Positions 52,016-62,465 of a DNA stretch of 64,000 nt are shown here, piece by piece (position 1 is the first letter of the stretch; the number at the start of each line of letters is the position of its first letter). The stretch lies in assembly GCF_003589595.1 (NCBI RefSeq), contig NW_020653712.1:318443-382442 (forward strand). Direction: 5' to 3'. The position numbers were made by a program, and so were the translations under genes. The notes under the pieces are model-generated. The model saw nothing but the letters and a program-made list of their open reading frames with translations. It had not been told where the DNA came from and ran no database searches. Source of the stretch: Hyposmocoma kahamanoa (taxonomy: Eukaryota; Arthropoda; Insecta; Lepidoptera; Cosmopterigidae).

Positions 52016-55000
52016 ATTTTTTGCATTTCAGTAAGTTTGTGCTTTAAGATACGAGTTTGAGAAAGTAAGGCGACAATATATCGCCTTATTACTAACTCTA
52101 TAAGAACGTATAGCTTATTACATTACTTAATACACTTATTTACTTAATACACGCTTATATGCTATAAAATAACTCGGTATATCTTAAATATAACCATGTA
52201 CATATCCTTACCTAGTTTTACCGCAACCATCCCATCTCTGACTAAGAACGAGACGTGGTAGATGTTCTCGATGGTCCGGCTGAAGCTGTCGGGGTCGATC
52301 ACGACGTGGAAATAGCTTAGAGGGGTGCCTCCTCGCTCCTTGAACGTTTTATTCAAGAACCGATTCACCCGGCTCACCATTTCCGAGCCCTCTTCGGATC
52401 TCTCTAATCTGGAATTTATGAAATAACCACGTTTATGTCATAGTACCATAAGACATATGTCGGGCAACACCCGTTTACCCGAATAAACGGGTGTTGCTGC
52501 TTTACATTCTCTCTACGTCATGGGTTCCCAAACTTTTTAGCTTACTGCCCACTTAGTATATGTAGATAAAAAGTATGAACGCCCATCACAACAAAAAATA
52601 ATTAATAATCTCAATACAGAGTACTAAAAAAACCGACCTCAAAAGTACGTGGAATTACATATAATTACCAAGTTTTATTGAAATCGGTTACCGGAAAATG
52701 CGCAAACCCGGATTCATCCCCTAGTTCGCCACTACACGGGACTTGACACAGGAGATAATAAAAATCGGTTCTCACTACGAGAGAGAAAAACGCCTTGAAT
52801 TGGAGAATAGCAAAATCAAACATTAAAATAATAGCTCTTTATAAAAAAAATTAGGCGCTATTTATAAAAATGAATCTTCATGCGTGAACAGCCACCCTTT
52901 GAGGTGGATGATTTTCTTTAAAATTATACTTTTTTATTACAGCTTCCAATAAAAAAATTCTATTGTACTAACTTGTCAACAGTCTCCGGAGCTTTTAATG
53001 CAGCAGCTTGCTGTCTTTCCACCCTTTTTCGGGGCAATCTGGCCCGTTGCTCTGGGGGGGTGGGGGCAAATGTGCCATGTAAGTACGCTACTGTTGGAAC
53101 TTCTAGAGGGAACATGAAATCCCAGTAGCTAGGGTTTTCGCGCTGCAATTGAACAATACGAATACGTTAAAAATAATATTAATATAATAATAACGCACAC
53201 GCACACACTCAACATAGCCCCGCACTAAGGAAACCCTGTGTCGCGGGTGCTATGGACACACACATAGGCAACCACAAATTACACCCACACTCCCACACGC
53301 AAAATAGGCGCCTTGACGTCGAGTTGCGGACACCAGCCCGTTACACCAAGTACCAAGTACACCCACACTCATGATAGAAATAAATGTAGGCCATACAAAT
53401 ATTTCTCCAGTCCCGGGAATAGAACCTGGGACCTCTGCGTGGCAGTCCGGTATGGTAACCGTTCGGCGACTGAGGCAGTTACTACATAATAATACATACA
53501 TATACCTCACGCCTTTTTCCCATCGGGATAGATAGAGACAACAGTCTTCCACTTACTACGGTCCTGACACACATCTTTCGCCAAATCAACACACATTAAT
53601 GCTTTCATACACGCTCGTCGGTTAAGAGCACTTGACCTGGCCGCTCTTTAGGATGGCTTCAATTCGGACATGGTAAGTTCGCCTTGAGCCCATACCAAAT
53701 TGCCCGCTCATACTCGCCTTATAAATCTGTTTCGTCATTTTTCTTTCATTCATTCTCTCTACATGTCCGAACCATCTAAGCATCCCTTTCTCTATCTTTG
53801 TGACTACATCTTCTTCCACGCCGCAACGCTCTCTTATCACACTGTTCCGTTATTATTTATAATAATGATTCATGAAAATTAATCTTTTAGCATAATTCAT
53901 TAATTAAAAAAAACAAAAATTCTTAAATTGGCCTATTTAAGAATTATAATTAGCATTTTGTATGCAGCCTTTGGGTCAACTACACCTTAAAAGCGCCCTA
54001 CGAATTTTGTACAACAACATATTCAGGATGTTGCCATCCACATAACATATCCAGGATGATGCTGCCACGATTTTGCAGAGCATCGGCGATGTTTGCCATA
54101 GTTAAGGTTAGCTAAGCTTTGTCGCGGGTGCCATGGACACACACATAGACAATCACAAATTACACCCAAACTCACGAGAGAAATAAATGTAATACGAGTA
54201 CATTAATAACAATACAAATATTTCTCCCGGCCCGGGAATCGAACCTGGGACCCCTGTCTGGGAGTCCGGCATGGTAACCGTTCGGCCACGGAGGCAGTTA
54301 AGATGCAGGCTTTGCAGCTATCATGCGAAAATGAGTGGCTTCCCTGATGCATAGAGTTCGTGGCAGTGACAACAGCCTCCTGAGTATAATTGCAAACAGG
54401 GTCCAGGGTTGTAACTTGCAATAAAGGTACTGAACTTTAAATACATTAACAGTCCAGAATTTGTTACAGCTTTTAAAATTAGAAATTACGACCAATCATT
54501 ATCAAGATTTTATAGTGTTTAACATTATGATAGTCTGAGTTTTGGCGACAGCGATTCTGATAGTAATCGAGTTTTAAGGCACTTCCATTGTTTTTCTTTT
54601 CTTCTGTGGAAACTACTTACAATGTGTTGCGCAAGTTCATGTTTATCATAGGCATTGGTGTTAGCGCTGACAGACTCCGAGCATCGTACGGCAATCTCAC
54701 TAGTAGCCCGGAGTACACGGGAGTCAAGGTAACCTTCACCTGGAAATAACATATTTGATTTTACTATATCATACTACTCCTAAGGCTTATTCAGGTCTAC
54801 CAATTTTAAATGATCTCAGTTGTGTGCTGATAGTGCTAATGGCACGATTTTATACGTTTGGCATTCCGCTAAAATTGAAGGGCACTATATAGTCTGTCTG
54901 TACAATTCTGTCAGGAGAAGTCATCTGCTCACGTCGGAGGTTTAGTGAGGAGTGTCCCCGTCGTCTTTGTCCAAAAAAAGAAAGCTTGGTCGTTATCTTT

Positions 55001-58000
55001 TGTCCAAAAGAATGTCAGTCTAATTTTGAATTCCTGCCAGATAGATAGATAAATAGATAGATAGATAGATGGACAGATGGATAGATAGTGACAGTTGTGC
55101 GCTTTCAATATCCAATCCATAAGTTTGACAAATCGGATTTTGCACGTGTTCGATCCATAGTAGCGATCCTCCAATTTTGACCGATTGTACTGTGTAAACG
55201 TGTAAAGATGGAAGTTTTTCTGTGATAGCGACTGTGAACCTGAACATTTCCTCAGTTATCGGTCTGGGATAAAGGACAGCGACCAAGAGCAGCTTGTGTC
55301 CTCAAGAACGTTTATAAACTTCATGGTAATTTTAACTGACGCTGAATTTACATCAAAATTTAGGCTCAACAAAACATCAGTTGAATTTGTTTTGAATGAA
55401 ATAATGCCGTTTATCAAAGTCAAATCAAAACAGTATTTTTATAATTTAGATTATTTATCATGTCATGAATATGAACAAATATCAACAAAACATAAATTGA
55501 CACTAACATTTCGCCGCGCGTCGTCCCTTTATTTTTTTCCATCCTATATGGCCGTCCCGCTCATTTGACAATAAACGTTCCGTTCTGGACAATAGACGTT
55601 CCGTTCTGTTCCTCGAAACACGTTATTCTTGACGTACTTATGGTTTAAATATTATATACTTGAAAGTTTGCAATTAATTTATATTTTTGTCAAAATCACA
55701 TGTATAAATAAATTAATCTTAGAAACATAACCACCATTTTATTCACTAATTCATGTAATGATCTTTTACTCTGATTGTGTGGAACTAACGTGGAGTAAAG
55801 GATGATGGGCAAAAATGGTCGTAAGTCCAACAGAATTGATATATACACTAAAAAAAAGCTTATTTATAATACATAAAATAATACTATGACAATAAGTATC
55901 AAAGTCGCCGGAGAATCGAGCTACAGAGTGTCAAAACAAGTGAAAATTAAAAAATACCATTGTCAAAAACACGCACATAAATGTATGCTTTTGTTTATCC
56001 CACCACTATTATTTATTTATATAAATTAATAAATTATGTATGCTATAATTACACATTCATTTTTATTCCTTTAAATTCTTATTTATATTATACGTATTGT
56101 GTTGTTTATTATACTGTACAAAAGAATATTATATTGTATGTATGTCACTTTGTATGTATGTTATATTGCGTATATATAAATATATATTATATTATATTTC
56201 CCATACATCATGTTTTCCTTCTAATAGACAGAATTCATTTCAGTGCAGTCCTTAATATTATTTTTTAATTGTTTAAAGTGGTTAAGTTGCTATAATTATA
56301 AATACAATCAAGAATTGTAACATGGGTTGGCTGTCATTGGCCTTATTTAAATTGTACCTATTTTAAGCATATTTTGTAATCTGTTGGCTGTTGCCACCCC
56401 AAATAAAATAAAATAAAATAAAATAAAACCACTCCACGCCACCAACCGCCAGTCAGGTAGTCAGAAAACCGGTTTATAAAGCAGGTAGGTAGAATGGAGT
56501 GGTAGAAGGGGGTGCGTTTCCCCGAAACTGCGCCAGCGCTGCGTAGACTTTACTTAGTCGTTCTCTTGTTGCTTGTTCGCTATCTTCAGTTACGACTTCT
56601 TGACCCGTTATAACTTTAATGGACTACTGTGTGCCTGTGATTGGATCTGTTTGATATAAAATAATTGTGATGGCAGAACGTCGTTGTGTTTTGTGTCCCC
56701 GGTCTGTTTATCGACAAAGAAGACATGTGTTGGAGGACGACATTCCTGAGAATCGACCAGAACTGGCAGCATATATACGGCAACATGCCCTGAGACAAGT
56801 AGGTATAACTCAATATATATCATTGACGTGCATGCGAAAAGTGATGCAATAAACAAGAATCATTCATGTTACGCTCGTTGTAGTCAGGTGTATTCTGTGA
56901 ATACGAGGGAGACAGTATAATACTGTTTTTTTTGTATTCTGTCTAACTCTTATGCCGCTTCCACACGTTAGCCGAGTGGAGGCAAGTGCCTGTGTGCGGA
57001 CAGCCTGTTTGCATTGTGTCCCGACAAACAAGTAAGCAAATCTTGATACATACTATAGTTATATATCGATTTTGCAGGTGGAGTTTGATAACGTGCATTC
57101 GCTATGCCACAGATGCTGGCAGCAAGCGATGAATGTTATCAGAAGAAATGAAGAAATACCAACCCAGGAGACAGATCCCCCCTTGAGTACAGCCCCAGGA
57201 ACAAGTACAGCCCAGATGTGGCAAACAATACATGTACAAGAATACACGAGAGCTCCTAATAGGACTGACCGCTGCATTTTTAATAATTGTCCCAATCAGA
57301 CGCGTTGCAGAATTCCTCGGACAATCATAATTCACATGTTATGTGATCACCATTTGTATATCCCCGGAGGTGCTAGAACATGTCGTGAACATTTAGAATC
57401 TAATGAATGGAATGAACTAAGTAATCACTGTAACGTGTCGCATGATTTTGACTCAGCTAATTTTACCGACGTCTGTAGTATTTTTCAAGAAACTATTAAT
57501 CGTGGAAATAGGTTTGATTTCGATACAATGACGCAATTAGATGAGAATGATTTATTTTTTTGGGTGGGTTATAATTACGAACAGTTCAATGTCATTTTAC
57601 ATCAAACACCATCCATAAGCGAACAAAGTAATCGTCCACGAACAGTTCTTGGTATATACCTTGCAAAACTTAGAACAGGTGAAACTAATGAGAGATTGGC
57701 TACATTATTTGGCATGTCTCGTCGCACACTAGAGAGGAAATTGAAGATAGCAGGGGGTGCATGGAGGCAGATTTTGTCAACAGATATTTAGGTTTCAATC
57801 ATTTAACGAGAAATGACATTCTCGAAAGAAACCTATTGTTACCAAAAGGGATTTTTGGTGATGGCAACAACACCAAAGCAATAACTATTTGCGATGGTAC
57901 ATACATTTATATTAAAAAAAAGCAGTAACTTTATGTTCCAACGGCAAACCTACAGTCTGCACAAATTCGAAAACCTTCTCAAACCTTTCATGATTGTCTG

Positions 58001-59836
58001 CAGTGACGGATATATCATTGATGTCCTCGGCCTATATCCCGCAACAATGTCTGATGCAACAATAATGCAAGGAATTGTACATAATGAAGATAGCGCCTGG
58101 CATTGGTTTTTTAACCAAAATGACGTATTTATATTAGACAGAGGGTTTAGAGATTGCGTTGCAAGCATGGAAGAATGTGGATACGAAGTGCATGTACCTC
58201 CAAACAAAGATCGACACGAAAGACAATTGACAACCGAACAGGCAAATAAAAAACGCGATTAATAACCATTTGTCGATGGGTAGTGGAGACCATGAACGGT
58301 AAAATAAAGCAATGCTTCAAACTTTTACGTCGGACATATATAAATCGCGCCCTGCCTCACATGTTTGTTGACTTTAGAATAGCTGCAAGTCTTTTAAATG
58401 CCTTCCATCCTGTGTATGAAGATAATAGATATGCAGTTGATATTTTAAACTTAATTCATCTAAATATTAAGACCCCGAATCGGCTGTATGATTATGTTGA
58501 GATGAAAAATCTAAACCGACAAAGGAGGAATTTTACTAGAATGGAAGGCAATCTTCCCTTCCTAGAAGATTTTCCACGCCTCACTGAAGAAGACGTAATA
58601 TTACAAGCTCTAGGCACGTATCAGCAGAAACTTGCCAAATCATACGTTGCAGAACATTTAAATGATGGTGTTTATGTCATAGAAATATGCAGAGAAGACA
58701 CATTGAACGATCTTTCCGAATGCAACATACTCGAAACAAATGTGTGGTTGCTGCGGGCTCGGATTCAATCAAGACATGTTAGAGCACGCACTTATTATAC
58801 ATATATTTTGATAAACAGAGATCAGGTTGGCAGAAATGCTTTAAATCAGTGTTACTGTACGTGTCTGACAGGAAGAAGAACAATTGGAACCTGCGCTCAT
58901 GTAGTTTCCGTAATATGGTACCTTGGTTTAGGACGACATGAGCCATTCGTCGCCCCCGCATATCATTTAATGCAAATAATCATTGATGATTAAATGTTAG
59001 AGTGTGCCTTTTACAATAAAACAATATGCATAGTCATGTTTTTTTTTTATTTCTCTCTATTTTGAAAAAGGAAAAAACTTGAAAAAAAGCAAACCCGGGG
59101 GATATCGATAGTATTATTATTGAAAATATGTTCACTATATCAAGTCTTAATACCAGCCCACGTTACATAACTGTTGGTCTTACGACCAATTTTCATAGAA
59201 ATTTGCCCATCATCCTTTACGACCGATTCTTTTTTTTTTAAGGGCGCTAGAGCCGAGATAGTCATATTGAAAAACAGATTCAGCGATCGATGGATCGAAT
59301 AAAATCTGGATAGAAAACAACCTTAGACTCAGGATGAAATATAGAAAACGGCCGTACATGGCCTAAGCGTACGGCTGCCAAGACTGCTAGTCCGCCACTG
59401 GCCATTTTACTCCGTCTTCAAAAAAGACAAACTATAAAAACAAAACTAACCAGGATGTTTAACCCTTTCCTCTACGTCGCCTTCAGCCAGCAGCTCCTGC
59501 ACTTTCTGGAGAGTCTCTGTGGCTGTCTGCTGCATGACATCCAGGTTGTTGCATTCATCTTCTGCAAGGTTACAAATACATTTTAGAAGTTTTTTATGTT
59601 TGAATGTACCTTGATATAACCTCAAAAATTACGAATACATTAATTAATATACATACTTCTGTGTGCTTTAATTTAATCAGTATTTAGAACATACTTTAAT
59701 AGAAAACATTACGAAATTTAAAACCCAAACAAAACTTACCGGCTGTCAATTTTTCAAGTAATGCACGATATCTTAATTTTCTGTCGTAACTTCCCGTGCT
59801 GATGCGAGATCGTTGTGTACTATTAATTGTGGACAT
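48177..59836 (-). CDS. NSMCE4: SMC5/6 complex kleisin NSMCE4 (Nse4)
   Basis: Seven coding exons in transcript order: 59836-59740, 59561-59451, 54739-54621, 53142-52973, 52408-52212, 51267-51158, 48230-48177. All junctions are GT-AG and in frame, giving 285 residues from ATG to TAA. The N-terminal part has 'LRYRALLEKLTAEDE' and a helical 'GEGYLDSRVLRATSEIAVRC' segment; in known Nse4 this region contacts the SMC6 neck. The C-terminal winged-helix part shows 'PLSYFHVVIDPDSFSRTIEN' and 'IYHVSFLVRDGMV', the strongest family signature, and ends 'DLKEAFDIQKPMMGLKR'. Nse4 bridges the SMC5 and SMC6 heads in this DNA-repair complex. It is shorter than human NSMCE4A (385 residues), mainly in the N-terminus and linker. 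Confidence 0.93.
48288..48706. mobile_element. Long-TIR foldback element
   Basis: About 130-bp inverted arms (48288-48425 and 48570-48706) start GGGTTCCCTACTTGAGATAG and include TTTGATCGAACATTAATTGC. A short spacer lies between. No target duplication identified. In an NSMCE4 intron. Confidence 0.8.
48765..49275 (-). mobile_element. R6 repeat, long copy
   Basis: Minus strand runs from 'AAATTAAATACACCCCGGAC' (49270) to the 'GGGTCTTCGTAACCTGAATA' 3' end. It includes decayed coding-like sequence 'STFMKDEFWPKGFMYRRFRG'. Confidence 0.5.
49567..49875 (+). mobile_element. LTR (plus orientation)
   Basis: Starts TGTTGAGGACGGCC, contains a 24-bp perfect palindrome around 49730-49790 (TCGAATAAGAATGAAAGTGA and its inverse), an AAATAAAG signal at 49851, and ends near ACGGACA. 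Related to 23640-23959. Confidence 0.5.
49895..50067. repeat. Inverted LTR-element leader sequences
   Basis: GGGGTCTACTCTCGATCTCC...AATTACTG at 49893-49945 recurs inverted at 50014-50067. The plus copy follows the LTR at 49567; the minus copy follows GC-rich sequence 50075-50340. Probably the leader regions of two related LTR elements in opposite directions. Confidence 0.5.
50341..50620 (+). mobile_element. R6 repeat, plus copy
   Basis: Starts 'AAATTAAATACACCCCGGGG', has an internal deletion relative to 48765-49275, and ends 'TATATTATATGGGTCATGGTGACCTG'. Confidence 0.5.
50605..50735. repeat. GC-rich hairpin
   Basis: CATGATAGTCGCGACGCGCG (50627) and CGCGTGTCGCGCCTATCATG (50702) are inverted, and GCTGTTGGCTATCT pairs with AGACAGCCAATAGC inside. 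The spacer is about 20 bp. Confidence 0.7.
50764..51028 (-). mobile_element. R2 element, short variant
   Basis: Complete short copy with AACCGACCTCAAAAG and TTTGAAGTCCGTTAA ends, in an NSMCE4 intron. Confidence 0.65.
51158..51267 (-). CDS. NSMCE4: NSMCE4 exon 6
   Basis: Acceptor GTTACAG, donor GTAACA. Encodes DDNYGLPFITPLAKQKERRD and 'ENQFIVSIDMQLWQ', the 'xQxVISLTxxxW' winged-helix strand of the family. Confidence 0.9.
51344..51430 (-). repeat. R1 3' fragment
   Basis: Minus fragment 'CACCAAGTGACAGAACGAAC' to 'CCACTCAGAGCG' about 80 bp upstream of exon 6. Confidence 0.5.
51971..52013. repeat. (TA)n microsatellite
   Basis: About 21 uninterrupted TA units. Confidence 0.95.
52212..52408 (-). 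CDS. NSMCE4: NSMCE4 exon 5 (core signature)
   Basis: Acceptor ATTCCAG, donor GTAAGG. Encodes PLSYFHVVIDPDSFSRTIEN and IYHVSFLVRDGMVAVKL, the most conserved Nse4 C-terminal block. Confidence 0.96.
52600..52935 (-). mobile_element. R2 element, long variant, truncated
   Basis: Has the 'TCTCAATACAGAGTACTAAAAAAACCGACC' end but stops at 'AGGTGGATGATTTTCTTTAA', 38 bp short of exon 4's donor. Confidence 0.6.
52973..53142 (-). CDS. NSMCE4: NSMCE4 exon 4
   Basis: Acceptor CAATTGCAG, donor GTTAGT, phase 2. Encodes 'SYWDFMFPLEVPTVAYLHGT' and a basic 'RARLPRKRVERQQAAALKAP' linker. Family members have 'FLLGSI.GE...PKPR' here. Confidence 0.9.
53189..53480 (-). mobile_element. R3 SINE with 66-bp insertion
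   Basis: Minus copy with a recognisable tRNA-like head at 53410-53480. 53293-53358 is extra sequence flanked by the 12-bp direct repeat ACACCCACACTC (53281-53292, 53359-53370). Confidence 0.7.
53500..53860 (-). pseudogene. LINE polymerase C-terminal fragment
   Basis: Minus frame reads 'EKGMLRWFGHVERMNERKMT' and 'KQIYKASMSGQFGMGSRRTY' with 'EAILKSGQVKCS', the post-RT end common in insect LINEs. 53500-53620 is the decayed 3' end. Confidence 0.75.
54122..54299 (-). mobile_element. R3 tRNA-derived SINE
   Basis: Head at 54225-54299 (minus: CTGCCTCCGTGGCCGAACGGTTACCATGCC, B-box GGTTCGATTCC). It carries a small insertion around 54190-54212. Confidence 0.8.
54621..54739 (-). CDS. NSMCE4: NSMCE4 exon 3
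   Basis: Acceptor ATTTCCAG, donor GTAAGT. Encodes EGYLDSRVLRATSEIAVRCS then 'YDKHELAQHI', matching the '..EAVLDAxFL..AS..' helix of the family. Confidence 0.9.
55030..55090. repeat. (GATA)n microsatellite
   Basis: GATA units with a few GGACA changes; gives spurious repetitive frames on the minus strand. Confidence 0.9.
55310..55430 (+). pseudogene. Harbinger-like transposase N-terminal fragment
   Basis: 'LTDAEFTSKFRLNKTSVEFV' followed by 'LNEIMPFIKVKSK' resembles the helical start of PIF/Harbinger transposases ('DxEFxxRFRLxK'). It breaks off after about 40 residues. Confidence 0.45.
56170..56430 (+). mobile_element. Retroelement 3' end inside the transposon
   Basis: Ends 'GCTGTTGCCACCCCAAATAAAATAAAATAAAATAAAATAAAA', an AATAA-repeat tail. 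The 5' limit is unclear. Confidence 0.45.
56670..58993 (+). pseudogene. DDE transposase with SWIM zinc finger (frameshifted)
   Basis: Two-exon gene: 56670-56798 (ATG; donor GTAGGT) and from 57078 (acceptor TTTTGCAG). N-terminus: a C-x2-C pair (CVLC) and a second pair (CHRC) in exon 2, probably one zinc site. Then a helix-turn-helix-like 'ERLATLFGMSRRTLERKL'. The catalytic core has D of 'ICDGTYIYI' (57893), D of 'ILDRGFRD' (58137) and E of 'VVETMNGKIK' (58286), a DDE_Tnp_4-like triad. The C-terminus has CYC...CAH (58850-58900), a SWIM zinc finger. Three frame changes break it: near 57765, in the A-run near 57917 and near 58250. It would cut and rejoin the element's ends; this copy cannot. Confidence 0.85.
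59451..59561 (-). CDS. NSMCE4: NSMCE4 exon 2
   Basis: Acceptor CTTGCAG, donor GTTAGT. Encodes DECNNLDVMQQTATETLQKV and 'QELLAEGDVEERVKHP'. Confidence 0.88.
59740..59836 (-). CDS. NSMCE4: NSMCE4 exon 1 with start codon
   Basis: ATG with AAG just before it; donor GTAAGT, phase 1 (G|AA). Encodes MSTINSTQRSRISTGSYDRK and 'LRYRALLEKLTA', like the 'LRRQYRSLI' start of the family. Confidence 0.88.
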
Positions 59837-60655
59837 CTTGCTGGATTTTTATTATAGAATTTCGAAATTAAATCGAAATTTTCAAATCAACCTTAAAACA
59901 AACCTACTTTTTTCAAGTTGCGACTTGCGAGTTAGTTTCTCTACTTGTCTACAGTTATCTGTGGAGTTAGTGCATGCGTAAAGTTGGAAGCAAGCTTTCA
60001 CAGCTGCAAGTGATTAATTTATTTTTTCTTATATGAATAAAATTACTTATTTATTAACTTCATGCTATTTGTCACATATTATAAAACTAAGTAAACTCGT
60101 AAGTTACATGACTTCTAAACATAATTTAATCTAAACTAATAATAATCAAAACATGGTACAATTAAGATCACAGCCTTAGTTATATTAGGTTTCAGAACAC
60201 ATATTTTTTTCCGGTGTTGCTAAGTGCTATATAAAATTTTACCAAAAATTTTGGTAGGATTGGAAATGGATTTGAGCCCTTCATGCAGGCTTAAGAGGTG
60301 AATCACGGAAAAAAATAATTGCCCGTGGTCCACCCAGGTGAACCAGTGGCCCACGGGCAAGAAGCGGTGTCGTCGTAACTTCTGGTAAACATTCTCAACA
60401 ATGTTACGTAAGAAGTAACTGTCACTGAAAATTATGATACCGTAACGTGAACAAATCTTTTTACTATAATAAATGAGAAAATAATATTATTGAGATGCCT
60501 TATAATATAAAAAACATTGAAATCTACAAGTACACACATGTATACTTATTTATCCTAAACGACTTATTTCGTCAGCCATGAAATTCAAAATAAACCTTAA
60601 TCTTCCCTCTAACCTTTAAACAGCCTAACTAAACCAATAAATAGTGTTGGATCAT
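59837..60655. other. Intergenic, 5' side of NSMCE4
   Basis: No exon seen. A perfect 10-bp inverted pair TTGCCCGTGG / CCACGGGCAA with a 17-base spacer lies at about 60320-60360. Confidence 0.5.
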
Positions 60656-60926
60656 CATTGACTTACAATTATATGGACGTCGGGTCCGCGCTAAAAAGTG
60701 TCCGAACTTATAGGGCGTTAAAATCGTATACAGAGCGTCATTCACGCTCTTCGTTTGTTCGACAGACAGCGAAAATTAGACAGTACTGCGATGACATTAC
60801 AATTTAAATTCAACGTTTTAGCTTTTTCATATTCCTTGAAATGTCACTACGTTTAAATAGGTTGACTTGGGACATTTTTCCGTGGTTTTTGTATTAGACC
60901 CGTCGTCAATTTATTTGTAAGTCAAT
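60656..60926. mobile_element. Second copy of the 286-bp MITE
   Basis: Aligns with 35108-35393 almost throughout (GACGTCGGGTCCGCGCTAAA, GTATACAGAGCGTCATTCAC), with a deletion around 60750-60775. Ends ATTGACTTAC / GTAAGTCAAT; flanks are CATC-rich and the duplication is not clear. Confidence 0.8.
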
Positions 60927-61625
60927 CATCATCATCATAGAAATCGTCATAGAAAAAAATCATTTTGCAAGAAACATATTTTTTAGGAAAATAAATATTT
61001 TTTCGGATATATTTCCTTTATTTTTCCACATTTGACGTTGACACCTGTCCAAAGTCGAAATTACTGAACGAAAACAATGGAACCAGCAAGAGGTAGTGGT
61101 GGTCTGATTGTTGGAGATTTTTTTCACTATTGTGAAATCATTTTATATCTCACTTTTCTTGTAAGTGGCTTATAAGTAGACAAGTTTAATACAAAATTCA
61201 CGCTAAATAAAACTTAAAAAGATATTTCTAAACGTAGAATGATAAGCTTTCGAAATTATTTTTTTCCAATTTTTTGGGAATTTTTCCGTAAAAATTTCCA
61301 ACATTTGAAATTTTTCGGAAAATTACCCAAATAAAACACCTAAACATATTACAAGCAAAGCAAAAGATCTTTTTGATCTGGTATCCTCATCATAAAAAAA
61401 AAGAAATATGATTGTGTGCGCGGTACAAAAAGACAATACGCTTGATTTTTAACAAATCTAATATAATTGCATATTTTTATGAAATACATTTTAAACTAAC
61501 GTTTATAGGCACTTGTGTGAACACGCATTGTAATATAGTTGTGTAAGAGTACGTGTTTGTGTGAAAACGAATTTTGAGGTTAGGTTACAATTTCTCGATA
61601 TATTTTGGGGAAATTTTCGTGTAAA

Positions 61626-61723
61626 ATGGATTCCGGTCCAGCTCAGGAGGTGACTGAGTTGCTGAGAAAGTGGGAGGAAGAGCATACGACGCCAAATTAC
61701 GATCCCGTACACACTTTGGTTAG
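61626..61723 (+). CDS. mahj: DCAF1 (VprBP/mahjong) first coding exon
   Basis: ATG preceded by AAA; open to donor AG|GTACGT, phase 2. The 32 codons encode 'VTELLRKWEEEHTTPNYDPV' and end 'HTLVR'. DCAF1 proteins begin with the comparable 'LxxLLxxWExEH...D.VPxLxR'. DCAF1 is the substrate receptor of the CRL4 (DDB1-CUL4) ubiquitin ligase. No second exon is recognisable before 64000. The assignment rests on one short exon. Confidence 0.6.
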
Positions 61724-62460
61724 GTACGTATTGTTTTCGTAGCTATTTGCGAATTCGTACCTATAGTGTCACTATTTGTCAGTGTTGTATCCCTTGTGTT
61801 GTAGGCGTATTTGTTTTGTGAAACAATGAACTGCTGATCCTAGTTACAAACATGATATTAAAAATTATGATATATAAATAAACGAAATGGATATAGTAAC
61901 ACTGGAGTTATTGATATACGTGACCGAAAACCAACTCGGTACGTTACTACGGTGGGATACGACAAGACATACAAATTGTCAAAATTCCTTATTGAAATTT
62001 TTGTAAGACTGAATTATCAACTTTTTTCGAGCCGATCTTCACTTACCAGACCAGACATTTGCCCCTCATTAACTGCTATCTGCACCAGGGATTGGAGGGG
62101 TTTTGGCAACTGGCTGGTGCAGTGGGTCTTAATTTAAACCTGTGTCAATCATGTTCTTTTTGTTGTGTCTTTAGTATCTTTAATAACATTCGTGTCAGAC
62201 ACAGCTCTGTACAAATGTGATTTGTTCTCCACAACAGTAGTTCCTTAAAGAGGTTCTGCCGAAATTAAATACCTTGCTGCTGCTTTAGCATTGGCATTCT
62301 TGATCAATATTAACTGACTGCGTTCATCGAAACTGACACTGGCCCAATCCTAGTGGCCACTTTAAGGAACATTAAGGAAATAATAATAGATCTGGTAAGC
62401 TAAGCTCTTGTCGCTCGAATTATCAACAACCTGCTATGTTCAGTTCTTTTGAGTTCCTGA
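61724..62460. other. Putative DCAF1 intron
   Basis: No further exon or recognised repeat. Confidence 0.4.
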
Positions 62461-62465
62461 CAAGA

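Larger units (their letters stand above)
55795..59220 (+). mobile_element. SWIM-DDE DNA transposon (ISL2EU/Harbinger-related)
   Basis: Starts GTAAAGGATGATGGGCAAA and ends TTTGCCCATCATCCTTTAC, 19-bp perfect inverted ends. Further inside, GGTCGTAAG(T/A)CCAACAG is also inverted, the right copy offset by an extra ~14 bases. GA flanks both sides (55793-55794, 59221-59222), a possible 2-bp duplication. It encodes the transposase at 56670-58993 and carries a retroelement end (56170-56430) in its 5' part. It lies in NSMCE4 intron 2 on the opposite strand. Confidence 0.75.

Noticed and set aside
55020..55286. Minus frame with LSIYLSIYL repeats
   Set aside because: Translation of the GATA microsatellite.
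57059..57335. Minus frames opposite the transposase
   Set aside because: Shadows of the conserved plus-strand transposase exon.
61503..61712. Minus frame over the DCAF1-like exon
   Set aside because: Antisense of 61626-61723, which has a start, donor and family-like sequence.
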